DNA of 64,000 nt. Source: Ostrinia nubilalis. Taxonomy: Eukaryota > Arthropoda > Insecta > Lepidoptera > Crambidae. Positions 39,401 to 50,306 of the stretch are shown here, in pieces (position 1 is the first letter of the stretch; every line of letters begins with the position of its first letter). The DNA lies in assembly GCF_963855985.1 (NCBI RefSeq), contig NC_087092.1:16244001-16308000 (forward strand), in the 5' to 3' direction. Under the pieces are notes generated by a model, which worked only from the letters and a program-made list of their open reading frames with translations, did no database searches and was not told the DNA's origin. Made by a program: the position numbers and the translations under genes.

Positions 39401-42400
39401 AAACTTCAATTTGAAGTTTGAAACTTGACAGTGATGAAACTATGTATTTCGGACTTGCTGTGACCATATTTATTTTTATTTATTTATTGTCTCATAAAAG
39501 TTACGGTGTAACTTTACTTAATTTTAATCTGCCAAACTGCTGAACAGTTTGTCGGCAGTATATGGGTGGTAATTATACATCTAAGCAATGCCTGCTTATT
39601 CTTCTTCAAAGTGTGGAAGTAATATAGCGGCGATTGTATAGTATCCTAATCGAGCCTTGTCAGTTTAATTTACTCATTAAATATCATATCTTTGAATAGA
39701 CCGCATTCCTTCCGCAGGGCACTATGAAGCAACCGCTTGTGTAATTTGTATTGCCTGGTATTTATTTATATGGGAACTGGGTATAACCCCACTAGGTTAC
39801 CCAGATCGTGAAGCGATCATCTGATCCTAATTGCTAGAACAAAGCTTACCTTTGAACGGGCATTGTTAGCGCTATAAGAGCTTTATACAGCCTTTATATT
39901 GCTCTATTAAAGCCACTATAAAACAATGACGGTTGCTTAATGTTGGGCCACCTGATTGTTGAGTCAATTTACTAGGCTTTGATCTTTGATAAAATATCCG
40001 TAAATTACTGTTTTTCCAAAGATGTCTTCAAAAATGTCTGTCTTTGTTAGCAAATATTTCATTCAAAACCTTATATGTTTTATTGAAAATAATTATGAAC
40101 ATCATATTCATGCGTTAGGTCTATAGTTAGTCTATGGAAATTAGCACTCTTGCAAACGATAAAGAGTTTTTATTTTATAATAATTACAGATATTGTCTAT
40201 CTTGAAAATAAAAGATAAAATATTAATTATTGGCGCCTGTAAGCATTTAAGATCCAATCATATTTTAAACATCCTTTGAAACCCAATAACTGCAAAAATA
40301 AAATTATCCTGCGAAATCAAAAAGGCTATCCACGATGATGGTATAATTAGATTTAGTTTAACGAAAGTAAAAGTAGTGATTCGAATGACATATCGATAAT
40401 CGAGTTTTGATGCCTTGCAGATTGAAATGTACACTATAGTGTAGGTAATATTCTATTGTATACGACGTAGATATCAGCAGAATTATACAATATTTAATTG
40501 ACAATACCTTAAAATTTTTGTAGATTAATTTATTGATGATTTTTCCACAATATGTATTTGACGCAAATAAATAAATAAAAAATACTATTGTGCTTTATTA
40601 TCACTGATTGACTGGTGTATAGATACGTGACCGTCCACCGCTTTACCAGAAAAAATACTCTGTCAAGTAGCAGTGAGGCGCATATTTGACGATTGTGTCA
40701 ATAGTTTCAGATAAATATCGACAGCATACCTGTCGATAATTCGACAGCACTGGGCAAAAAGTAAAAAGTAAAAGAGTAAAAAGCTGTCCTGCGACTGCGC
40801 AACCAGTCTGGTGATGTCGTTTTAATGACGTCCTATAACGCGTTGATAATGTACGCGAAGCTTAGGTTTGCCAGGTTGATGGAGTAGTTGGGACTAATCT
40901 TGAGTTCGTTAGCGAAATCATCGACAATTCTTTATGGTTGATTGTTGAAATGTGATCTATGGATTGTGCAATAAGTGATGTGCAAGGCAATATTTGACGG
41001 AAAATAGACTGACATTCTAATAGAGTATCAGAAGGACTCCTGAATGACCAATCACAAAATGTAATGTAGATTCACAAAATCACAAATTTCTGAAGCAGTT
41101 GAACAACTCCTGATACTCCTGAACAATCGCAAAATGTTGGTAGTTACACATAATCACCTTTTCTGGGGCAGTTAAGCAACTTCGAACTACTGAAAGCTGG
41201 TTTCTGAGCTTAATAATAATATAATATTCATGCATCATTTTTGGTATCATAAATAAGTGAAACAATTCAAAATCCTTGAATGTCCAACTAAACACCTATA
41301 TTGTGGTGACTCTACCACGTATGCTTTTGCGCATTTTGTTGATGTAACACCTGATATAATGCTCGGATAAGGGCAGCGTCCGCGTCGTATTACGAAAATG
41401 GCAGATGCAATCGGCAACTAAATTTTGTCTCTTTCTACTGCTAGTGAATACTAATTTTCTTCGTTATTCTCCAACATTTGTAAAATAATTTTTGATATAA
41501 ATATATCTGCAGGGGGCATTTTTGGTCTTTTTCATAAAGAATGCCAAGACGCTAGTCATGCAATATCTTTGAAGTCAAATTTCAATTAGCGATCAAATCT
41601 ATGGAAACGCAAGCACCAAATATTTGTTGCTACCCGCACCTACAGTTCCCTGGGCAATTGGTCCGAATGACCACATTCCTGCGAACAATATGATCGTATC
41701 TGCTCGTACTAGTGTCAAATACAATCCACCCTAACCGCATGGTATTGAGGGTTAAGAGTCTTACGTATACAACGTAGGGCTTCCTCTGTAGACTTGATGT
41801 TGTCTGAATTTTCTTTGCTTTACATTTCTTCACACCTATGCGTTTATGAACCGTTACATAGTATATTGTATGGTACTAAAAACTTAATAAATAATTAGCC
41901 GGCCGGGCCCTTCGTGATTTTACCGAGTAGATGCGAAGGTATCAGCTTACTTAAGACTCTACAAAGTAGGTCCTCTACACGCTCTACTTTAGCTTAATCA
42001 ACCTAAATCTTTTTCTACCTTCTTCTTTTTTATCTTCTTTGAGGTTTGTAATATCTGCTATCAAAACTATGACGTAAGCTGTCACATAGTTTCGTTAAAT
42101 TTTTACTTTTGTTTTTATTAATGAGCAGTTTGGGAACCACTGCCTATATTTTATTCGGAGTTAAGCCTCATACGTGAGACTCTTAACAACCTAGTCGGGA
42201 AAGCTAAGCCATAGCAATTCAGGCCATGAAAGCGATTGGACCGCAGATCTTGGGATATAGTTATGAGTTGTTATTAACTCTCTTGTAACGCTCATTTACA
42301 GCTTAAGTGGTTAACGTTAATGATGATTATAGATTGCAAACTGTTTTCGATTTCCACTGGAACTCATTTGCAAATTATGGACTAAAGATTTACAATTATT

Positions 42401-42663
42401 ATAAACCAATATAATATAGAGATATTACGACAAGATGCAGGTCTTGTAGCCAATTTATTTGCCTCTTTTATGACTGCATGCTTGTCATTCTAGCTCAAAC
42501 TAAAAGATACCCTATGACTAAAGGAAGAAGAAACTATATGCTATCATTAGCTATCTTATCGTATATTGAATTGCTACCCCATTATGGATTCGTCAAGGTA
42601 GTATTCGTCCGCTGGGGGTATAGTTTACCCCCGAATACGATTAATCTAAATAATATATAACTC
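39401..42663. other. host non-coding DNA
   Basis: No gene recognised. A GTCGATAATTCGACAG inverted motif lies near 40732-40747; otherwise AT-rich and unstructured. Confidence 0.35.
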
Positions 42664-42853
42664 AAAGGTGACTGACTGACTGACTGACATAGTGATCTAT
42701 CAACGCACAGCCCAAACCACTGGGCCAATCGGGCTGAAATTTGGCATGCAGGTCGATGTTATGACGTAGGCATCCGCTAAGAAGAAAGGATTTTACGAAA
42801 CTCCACCCCTAAAACGGAATCCACGCGTACAAAGTCGCGGGCGGTCGCTAGTT
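42664..42853 (+). mobile_element. dispersed repeat with (GACT)n and GTCGCTAGTT end
   Basis: A (GACT)n run at 42669-42689 is followed by CAAACCACTGGGCCAATCGG and GAAATTTGGCATGCAGGTCG, ending at AAGTCGCGGGCGGTCGCTAG. The layout parallels the GCTAGT-ended family above but the sequence differs, so this is a related or convergent RTE-tail-like repeat. Confidence 0.6.
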
Positions 42854-43614
42854 ACGTATATTGTAATGAAGGATTGGTGGAAGAGTTTTATAAAAGTACT
42901 CACATCAATCTTTCAGATCAGTTACCTACTGAATATAGGATGTTACTATCTCACGATTTATTAAAAACTCCTAATATTATTTAACCATTCAAGCCCTGCG
43001 AAACGGGGGTTTGATGGGTTAAAAAGCCGTAAATGTTTACCATATAGCAGCTTATCATCTAAAGGGTCATTGACTTCCAAGATAATAAATATCTGATATC
43101 TGCCAATGTTGATTTATTATCAATTTTGATGCCGCATTTAATTATTCGAATCTCTTTTTACTTTCTAGCATTTCTTCGGCCGGTTCGGCCATTTTCTAAT
43201 TTGAGAAGGATAGCCATCACTCACGAATTAGCATTAAGCCTTGATTGGACTCGACTAATTAACAAACGAAAGTGGTTGAAACAACGTTTGTGATAAAATA
43301 TTTGATGTGGTACAAATAAATTGCGATTAAGAGTTAGCAGTTAATGTTTTGTTACTCGTAATTCGTAATAAAGCCCCACACGCATAGTTATTAATTTAAA
43401 TTAGAAATTAGGTTGAGTTATTTATTATTTTAATAGTTATTTATTTACTTGATAGTTATATAGAGTCGTTTATCTGCAAAATGGGAACATATCAATAACT
43501 TATAATACGTAATTTTTCTCATTGTATTAATTTTACTATGTGCTAATTACTAATTCAATTTTCATTTGTTTTGTTCGGAAATTCTGAATAAAATAACTTT
43601 ACAATAGCAGCATT

Positions 43615-44026
43615 TTTAGGGTTCCGTAGCCAAATGGCAAAAAACGGAACCCTTATAGATTCGTCATGTCTGTCTGTCCGTCTGTTTTAAAATAAAAAAA
43701 CCCCTTATAAATTGGTGTTATAATTAGATATTATTTAATGCAAATTCTTAGCATAATTCTAACATCACTTAATATTGTCAAGCCCTTTCGCTAACACTGT
43801 GAAATTGGCGTTGGAGCGAGACAGACGCTGTTCTACTCTGATAACGCGTCACGGCGCGCGCGCACGTATCGTATGTCCGAATACTACTCGTTGGAATGTT
43901 GCTGAATGCGACATGAAGGTGGAAATTAGGTTGTTATTGTTTTATGGTGGGTCACCAGGATACGTAAAACTAGCTAACACCATTTTTAGGATTCCGTAGC
44001 CAAATGGCAAAAAACGGAATCCTTTA
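43615..44026. repeat. two copies of a short foldback motif (GGRTTCCGT...ACGGAAYCC)
   Basis: 43617-43657 and 43987-44026 both read GG[G/A]TTCCGTAGCCAAATGG then CAAAAAACGGAA[C/T]CC, a 9-bp-arm inverted repeat with a shared loop. Compensating changes keep the arms paired in each copy (GGGTTCC/GGAACCC versus GGATTCC/GGAATCC), so both are intact hairpins. Confidence 0.75.
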
Positions 44027-44696
44027 GGTTTTTGCTACGTCATTTAGTGGAGGATGACACATGAAACAACTGCGCGCGAGTTGAATGCAGAGTGGCATAG
44101 CAAAATGATCCGAAAAGTCTCAACTCGCATGCAAACTGTAAACACTATTGCATCAGTAGTTGTAATAGTTGTAATAAATGCTTTTTTGCTATAAAAATAT
44201 TATCAGTCTGATGTGCTGTTGACTGCAGCTACTTCAGATGTTTCAATATTAGCATTTTTAGTACGAGTATACATAGAATCAAGCGCAGGTAGCGCAAATC
44301 GATGGCCTGGGAATTCGGGGAACATTTCTGTATTGGTCTGTACATGATCTGACTGAAACAAAAAAAGCTCTACAAAAAAAGCTTTTATTAGTTCACTTAC
44401 TATAAGCGTAGTAAGTAGTAATTATAATCAGGGATCGCCGACAATACCCTGTTGCCTAACACTAGAATGCGAGCGCTGCGTGCCGCTATGCGGAAGCGCA
44501 GCGCTTGACGTGATATTTCGAGCCTTTTAGGTTTGATCCTTGTACTTATCTGTGGTTTGATTTAAACATGTTCAAGTGTCAATATGAGTAGGTCTGACTT
44601 GCCCTCGTGAACTCGTGAATTCACAAATTATTATGTAGAGTCTTAAATATCTATGTAGGTACTCGAGAATTACTTTGAATATTGGACATACTAAGG

Positions 44697-44815
44697 CCGA
44701 GTTGCATCACCTAACTTTGACCGTAACTATAACGATTACCGGAGTTTCGTTTTTATGGAGTTTTACAGATTGTTGACGTTTGTTAAAGTCAAATAAAATG
44801 GTGCAACCCAGCCAT
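44697..44815. mobile_element. MITE, TIR GGCCGGGTTGCACCA-type, copy 2
   Basis: The left end is GGCCGAGTTGCATCACCTAA and the right end, reverse-complemented, is GGCTGGGTTGCACCATTTTA. The internal GGAGTTTTACAGATTGTTGA matches the copy at 7318. About 119 bp, non-coding. Confidence 0.65.
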
Positions 44816-45140
44816 AAAATACTCGTATATTTGCGCACAATCGCGTGCTCTACTGAATTTGTACTGTAATGATTTGACAATAATAAAAAGTTCATTAAAC
44901 TCATTGTTCGTGTTTGCTTTTTCTGTCCCGTGCAATATCCAATTAAAATATGACAGTTGTTTCACGATTTACAATTGTATTACATGCGCAATCTCTATAT
45001 CCACGTCAAAACGATATTTATGCTTTTGCGTGTAATATCGTGAGAGAAATACTTCTAAAAACATAACGCTCCTCCTGCCGCAGTCGGGTAAAAACTAATC
45101 TCATTAGCGGTTTTTATCTACAAGTTTTACAATGGATGAG

Positions 45141-45228
45141 ATCCTAGAGATTATGCGTTTGCATCGGAAGTATGTAATGAACTTGAAAAAGACTATAAGC
45201 GGTTAGCGGACAATAGCGAGAAAGTTAA
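45141..45228 (+). other. weak host exon candidate
   Basis: One frame reads DYAFASEVCNELEKDYKRLA and continues to AAG|GTACGA, a possible donor. The acidic-helical composition is coding-like. The upstream acceptor is poor (CCTAG or GATGAG with no pyrimidine tract) and the family is not recognised. It could be an exon of the same gene as 33681 or a pseudogene scrap. Confidence 0.25.
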
Positions 45229-47678
45229 GGTACGAGTAATACATACTTAGATATTTAATTTTCGTGCGAACTGTATCAGCCGATAAAAGAAGCTTTGTTT
45301 GTACTTAGTGAACTGATAAAGAAAAGTTGTATACTTGTTACATCCCACCTATGATAGAATTATACCAAAAAATAAAAAATATTTCGTTAAATAAATAAAT
45401 AATTTAAACTTAACGCATTAACTTCTCTAATCTTTTATTAAGAGCCGTTAACATTTAAATACTATTGTTACTATTACATGAATGGTCAATAAAAACTAAG
45501 GATAATATTTATTTAACCATTTGCAAAGGTCAAATCTAACACTTGTTTTTATAACCTGTGGTTTCTTCGCTAGTTAATTTGATTAGCCTTCATAGAATCA
45601 TAATTAATATGCATGTTAAGGTTGTCAGGAATTCAGGATACATTTGTTATTTTACAAAACGAAGCCGCAAAGTTTTGATAATTTAAAATTAAATTCAACT
45701 AATTATCAGAAACTTTATTATGGTCAGTTGCATCACGTCGTCTACAAGTCTTTTCATTTGATTTGGTACTTATGTTTTGTAACCCTATAAATAAAGAAAA
45801 ATGCATACTGTCCATGAGTTTCTACTATGTTGTCCATAGTTATACTCTATCTATGGTATTATAAGAACCGCCATTGACCTTCCGCCTTTTTATTTGTCCT
45901 ATGTGAATTGCAGTGGATAAAAATCTGAGGCTGAGTTCCAAATTGACGTAATTAAAGAAAATTAAGAGTAGTTTGTCTACTTTTTGTAAATATGCGTGAA
46001 AATGCGCGTGCGCAAGCTGATTGTTGTTGTAGTGGGCACAAATAGTTTTATCTTAACGGTACTCCATTACCTTTGCGGTAGATTGGAATAGTTATTTTTG
46101 GACACACCACTATACTATTGTGGTTTAGATAACGTGAATGTTTTGTTGTCTTTGAATGTTACAAACAAACAACGAAGCCGACATTTGACTAGTATTCTTA
46201 ATTGAATATACCGGCTTATTTAATTAGTTGTTTATTAATTTTAATGGGTTTTTGACGAGGTGATTTTGTTGTCATTATGTCATTACGTCAACTTACCCCT
46301 TTGGAGTTCCATCAAAACTCGTTTCCCCCGTTTCTCTGACATTGTTACTAAACTGAGGTCGGCGACCTCTCTAATTGCCAGCAATTTTTACGTCTTGATC
46401 GAAATGCGCGGGAACAAGCGCAGACGCAGGAATGCTGGCCGCGCGGTCACAGTGCATAACTAGCTGAAGCAGTATTACGGGACTATTCCCACCTCTCTTT
46501 CCCACCACTGCAACTCCTGTGTAGCCAGGATCTACAGCTTGACCGCCAATAAAAACCCAACCAATGAAGGTCAAGTTTGTCCCGGGGAAAGTTAAACTGT
46601 CATTGGACCCGCAACGAAATTAATCAGAAGAACATATGAGTTTGAAGTTAAGGTAGCTGAAACAGTATGTCAACTCCAAACCAAAATAGATTCGATGCTT
46701 ACCTACTCCTATACTGTCAAATGGACAAGTGGTTCGCGTACCTATTAGACTAGCTTCAGGCTTGAAAGCTGAAAAGTGACTCTGTTAAGTAAATGGTTAT
46801 ACAATTTATAATTTTACTGCGTAATACACTTTGGTAATCTTGCACATCAATAAGGCTGATTAACAAACATCACAAGTTCATAACATTCTTTGCCCTTATC
46901 AGTTTGTGTAAATCTAGCTATCATTCATTGCAAAGTGAAACAACTAACTTAACTATCACTAAAAGAGTTCAGTCTCTTTTTTCTGTGTAAAAATTTGCCA
47001 ATCTATTGGCGCGAATTATGCTTGATTTTGATTAAATATTTCCGTAAGTTCTCGTTGCCCTTTATAATCTTACTTATCACACGTTAACATTACGATTAAT
47101 TCCAATATTTACCAAAGCTACATTTAGGATTACTTCTTTAGCGCTTTACTGTGCACCCGTGTAATACAGCGCCGCGTGTTAGCATACTTCCTCGGTTCGG
47201 TTATGCAATTTGCATATGAATTTTTATGTGCGCACTGTCATTGGTGTTGATATGATTATTCCGGACCAGTGGGCAATGTCATGCCGAGTGGTAATCAAGA
47301 ATTAATAGTTGGAACAAGTTGATTTTATGTAATACTGATAACATCAATGCAGTCGAAGATAGTAAGATAAAGATTTGGAGTTGTACGAATATCTTAGGTA
47401 CAGTCACGGAATGAAAAGGTTCGTCAGTTTTCAAATTGATTCCTTCAACGAATCGCGAGCACATATTACCTTTTGAAACTATGTTACAGAATAATCTCGA
47501 GTAAGAGAAAATAATCTTTAACTGTTCGTTAGTAAAGTTCAAAATTATTCAGATCAAAGTTTGACGATTTAACTTGTCAAGAAGATTATTATGATTGATA
47601 AACTAAAACCTTCTTGTTGGTTCAACCTGCCATTATCTTTTAAATAAAAAAAACTACATTTTGTAACATTGCACTGAT
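45229..47678. other. host non-coding DNA up to the Polinton insertion site
   Basis: No gene recognised; AT-rich, random short ORFs. Confidence 0.4.
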
Positions 47679-47684
47679 GGGATA
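47679..47684 (+). repeat. left target-site duplication GGGATA
   Basis: The six bases directly before the left terminus are GGGATA. The six bases directly after the right terminus (63447-63452) are the same. A 6-bp duplication is the size expected for Polinton/Maverick integration. Confidence 0.95.
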
Positions 47685-47802
47685 AGTAGGTTATAATTGT
47701 TCGTTCTAATTCACTTTCTTCTCATTCGCTTCCTTCGGCCGCTCATTCGAAGAAAGTTAATTAGACCGAACAATTATAACAAAAGAGTGAATTAGGATCT
47801 AA
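47685..47802 (+). repeat. left terminal inverted repeat (118 bp) with internal hairpin
   Basis: It matches the reverse complement of 63329-63446 at 113 of 118 positions. It contains its own inverted repeat: arms 47690-47721 and 47749-47780 (32 bp, two mismatches) around a 27-nt loop, so a single strand can fold back. A third CTAATTCAC/GTGAATTAG copy follows at about 47787-47796. Homology ends at 47802. Confidence 0.95.
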
Positions 47803-49370
47803 AACTTGTTTTATGATTCAGTTGAACGCAGTCTTTATAAATTGTTTGATTATGAATTAAACGCTCCCTATCGTACCTACTAATTGCTTTTGCTATTTAT
47901 TTATGATATTTCTACATTCTACTGTACCTACCTTAAATCAAACGTTTGAGTCCAGTGGGCACGCGACGTATCACTAAAACACTATGCACTAACACCAATG
48001 TTCTTTATGTCACAGCGGTCGTTTGCTCAAGGTATAATTTTAGTCCGTTTGATCGTACTAACACTTGGCAACTTTCAGATTTACTGAGCCCACTATGATG
48101 TACTTTCTAATTGTTTCCAGAATTTAAGTGGCACCTAGAATCGCTCAGCGACACTAGCCCGTTTGGTCGTACCAACAAATCTGTACTTCGCTTAGAAAAC
48201 TAATCAAGGCGAACTGTTCGTCTTAATTGTAACTGAATGTTAGCACCTAAAATCAAACCTTTTGAGTCTAATGACCACGCGACGTAAGTACACTAAAACA
48301 CTACGCATACAATAACACCAATGCTCTTTATGTCAGCGGCCGTTTGCTCAAGGTATAATTTTAGTCCGTTTGATCGTACTAACACTTGGCAACTTTCAGA
48401 TTTACTGAGCCCACCATGATGTACTTTCTAATTGTTTCCAGAGTTTTAGTGGCACCTAGAATCGCTCAGCGACACTAGCCCGTTTGGTCGTACCAATAAA
48501 TCTGTACTTCGCTTAGAAAAGTTTTCAAGGCGAACTGTTCGTCTTAATTGTAACTAAATGTTAGCACCTAAAATCAAACCTTCACATGACAGTCCAGAGA
48601 CTATGGCGTACACTTCAACACTGGCTCGATTGCGAATCATGTCATACGACAGTCAATTTGAGTACAGTATTTACAACAAAGGTTCCGTATGTAGGCATAC
48701 ATAATTAGAATCAAACATCATCAAAATTATGATATACTGTCTGAACTATTAAATTGTGTTTTTGTAATTATAATCACATCTAATAATTTATTATAAGATA
48801 TTGATTTTTAACCGATTAAAAAAGGAGAGGTTCTCATCTCAAATATATTTTTATAGATAACGTGTTAACGTTTAGTGCTCTTATAACATTATTATTGAAC
48901 CGTAGTTTTTACCCAAAAAGTGTTTTTCACAAACATTACACATTTGAACCTTTGAGTAAAGTTAACATCAAAGATCATGAACTTATTCTGAGTTTTTTTT
49001 TTTGCCTCACCTGACATAATATTGTAGAATTTCCATCGACGGATAAATGATTAAATAATTAATTAGTGTATAATAATGTTTTTAAATGTTAACAAAGGCG
49101 ATAAAATGGTTTCAAATTATAATTTATATTCCTTATATGGAACCCTAATCTTATAAGTTATAATGCAAGTATATTGTTACTGCTGAAACCACAGTTTTGA
49201 GCATGTAAGTACAGTCGGTAGTAAACATAACTCTACAAAAATGTTGAAACACTGCATTTATTGCTTATGTTATGTTTATCGTTTCTATAAACAACCAAAA
49301 AAACGAAATAATGCAATTAACGAGATCATACCTCATCACACGATCAGTCAATATGATCACATGTACCTTT
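47803..49370. other. Polinton left subterminal non-coding region
   Basis: About 1.6 kb without a supported ORF on either strand. It holds the 0.3-kb tandem duplication. It could carry the promoter or a missing 5' exon for the + strand genes, but no exon could be placed. Confidence 0.5.
47936..48571. repeat. tandem duplication inside the Polinton, units of 315 and 321 bp
   Basis: Unit 1 is 47936-48250 and unit 2 is 48251-48571; AATCAAAC restarts at 47936, 48251 and 48572. The units are near-identical over their central 250 bp (for example GGTATAATTTTAGTCCGTTT and GAATCGCTCAGCGACACTAG) and more diverged at their starts. Each unit has two CCGTTTG(A/G)TCGTAC motifs about 120 bp apart. It is non-coding. 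The position near the terminus and the internal repeated motifs suggest a regulatory or replication-related role, but this is inference. Confidence 0.9.
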
Positions 49371-49383
49371 ACATAGTAAAACA

Positions 49384-49660
49384 ACCTGAGTGGTTAGTGG
49401 TCAACAGGCCGCAATACTACGCAAGAAGTCCCGGGTTCGATTCCCGGCTGGGCAGAAATTGAAATGATGAATTTTAATTCCTGTGATGGGTCTGGGTGTT
49501 ACTATGTATAATGTGTACCTATGTATTTAAATAGTTTTTAAGTAGTATATCCAATGGATATTATGTATTAAGCTAGCACCCATAACACAAGCATTTTAGT
49601 TGCTTACTTTGAAACTAGATGGCGCTGCGTGATATTATTCAAAGAAAGAAAGAAAGATAG
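49384..49660 (+). mobile_element. tRNA-derived SINE nested in the Polinton
   Basis: An A-box-like GAGTGGTTAGTGG and a perfect B box GGTTCGATTCCC give a tRNA-like head (about 49384-49455). A roughly 190-bp body containing GGGTCTGGGTGTTACTATG and GATGGCGCTGCGTGATATTA follows, then a short (AAAG)n tail at 49643-49656. The left edge is uncertain by about 10 bp and no clear target-site duplication was found. It is a different family from the SINE at 26153, and lies in non-coding DNA so it breaks no recognised gene. Confidence 0.75.
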
Positions 49661-50306
49661 TATGTTTAAGAAATAATCTAAAGTATGTAACAAGAAAAAT
49701 ATCCTAATATGAAAAAAAAATCATCATTTTTTTACGCCGACTGTACCTACACTGATTATGCGGACGTCTGAGTAAATTGAAACTTTTGTTTTTCACAAAT
49801 GTTAATGTTAATCAGCAATAACATTTTGTAATTGCTGATTCTATAAAAAATTTTGGCCAGTGATCGTAAACCCTGTGTTTGAAGGTTACTTTTGTAATTA
49901 TACATTATATTTTACCCGTTAACTAAGCGGTACAAATGGAAAAAATGTTGACTACCTCTTTTGCTGATCTTGCATTATTTTTAGATAAATTATGACCTCC
50001 AAATCGATAAAATTTAATAACTCCAGTAGTGCCACATAGTGCTCATCAACCTTCAAGGTTAAGGTATTCTTCAGCTTCAAGACCAATCTACAGCAACGAA
50101 ATAATGTTCGTAAGTTTTTTTAACTTTTTTCCTTGTGTGTTTTAGGAGAATAATAATGTGCATAATTATGAACTTAGGCAGTTCGATTTTTACAAGTTGT
50201 TTACTGTATGTTGTTATTGAATGTTCAATACATGTATTGTATTGAACATAATATGTCGTACCTGCATCATAATTTCGTCTTATAACTTTAACTCTATATT
50301 TTACAG
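49661..50306. other. Polinton intergenic/intronic DNA upstream of the spliced left gene
   Basis: No supported ORF. Candidate first-exon signals exist (ATGG at 49936 in a fair Kozak context; ATGTTC|GTAAGT at 50104), but neither joins in frame to the exon at 50307. The 5' end of the downstream gene is therefore unresolved. Confidence 0.4.

Noticed and set aside
39221..39467. Three overlapping 62-67 codon ORFs
   Set aside because: They lie within a dispersed retroposon and its GC-rich body; no consistent protein.
163..47542. Roughly fifty ORFs of 60-105 codons in the host part
   Set aside because: Random length distribution for AT-rich DNA, no domain, no splice context; only the intervals listed as exons or transposon remnants have support.
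47936..48571. CRISPR-like or satellite array
   Set aside because: Only two long units with no spacers; a simple tandem duplication.
49384..49460. Possible tRNA gene inside the Polinton
   Set aside because: Only the promoter boxes are tRNA-like; the cloverleaf does not close and a SINE body follows.
50221..50306. ATG-started upstream extension of the spliced gene's first exon
   Set aside because: AT-rich, intron-like, and interrupted by a strong acceptor (TATTTTACAG) at its end; the Met is probably not the start, although it cannot be fully excluded.
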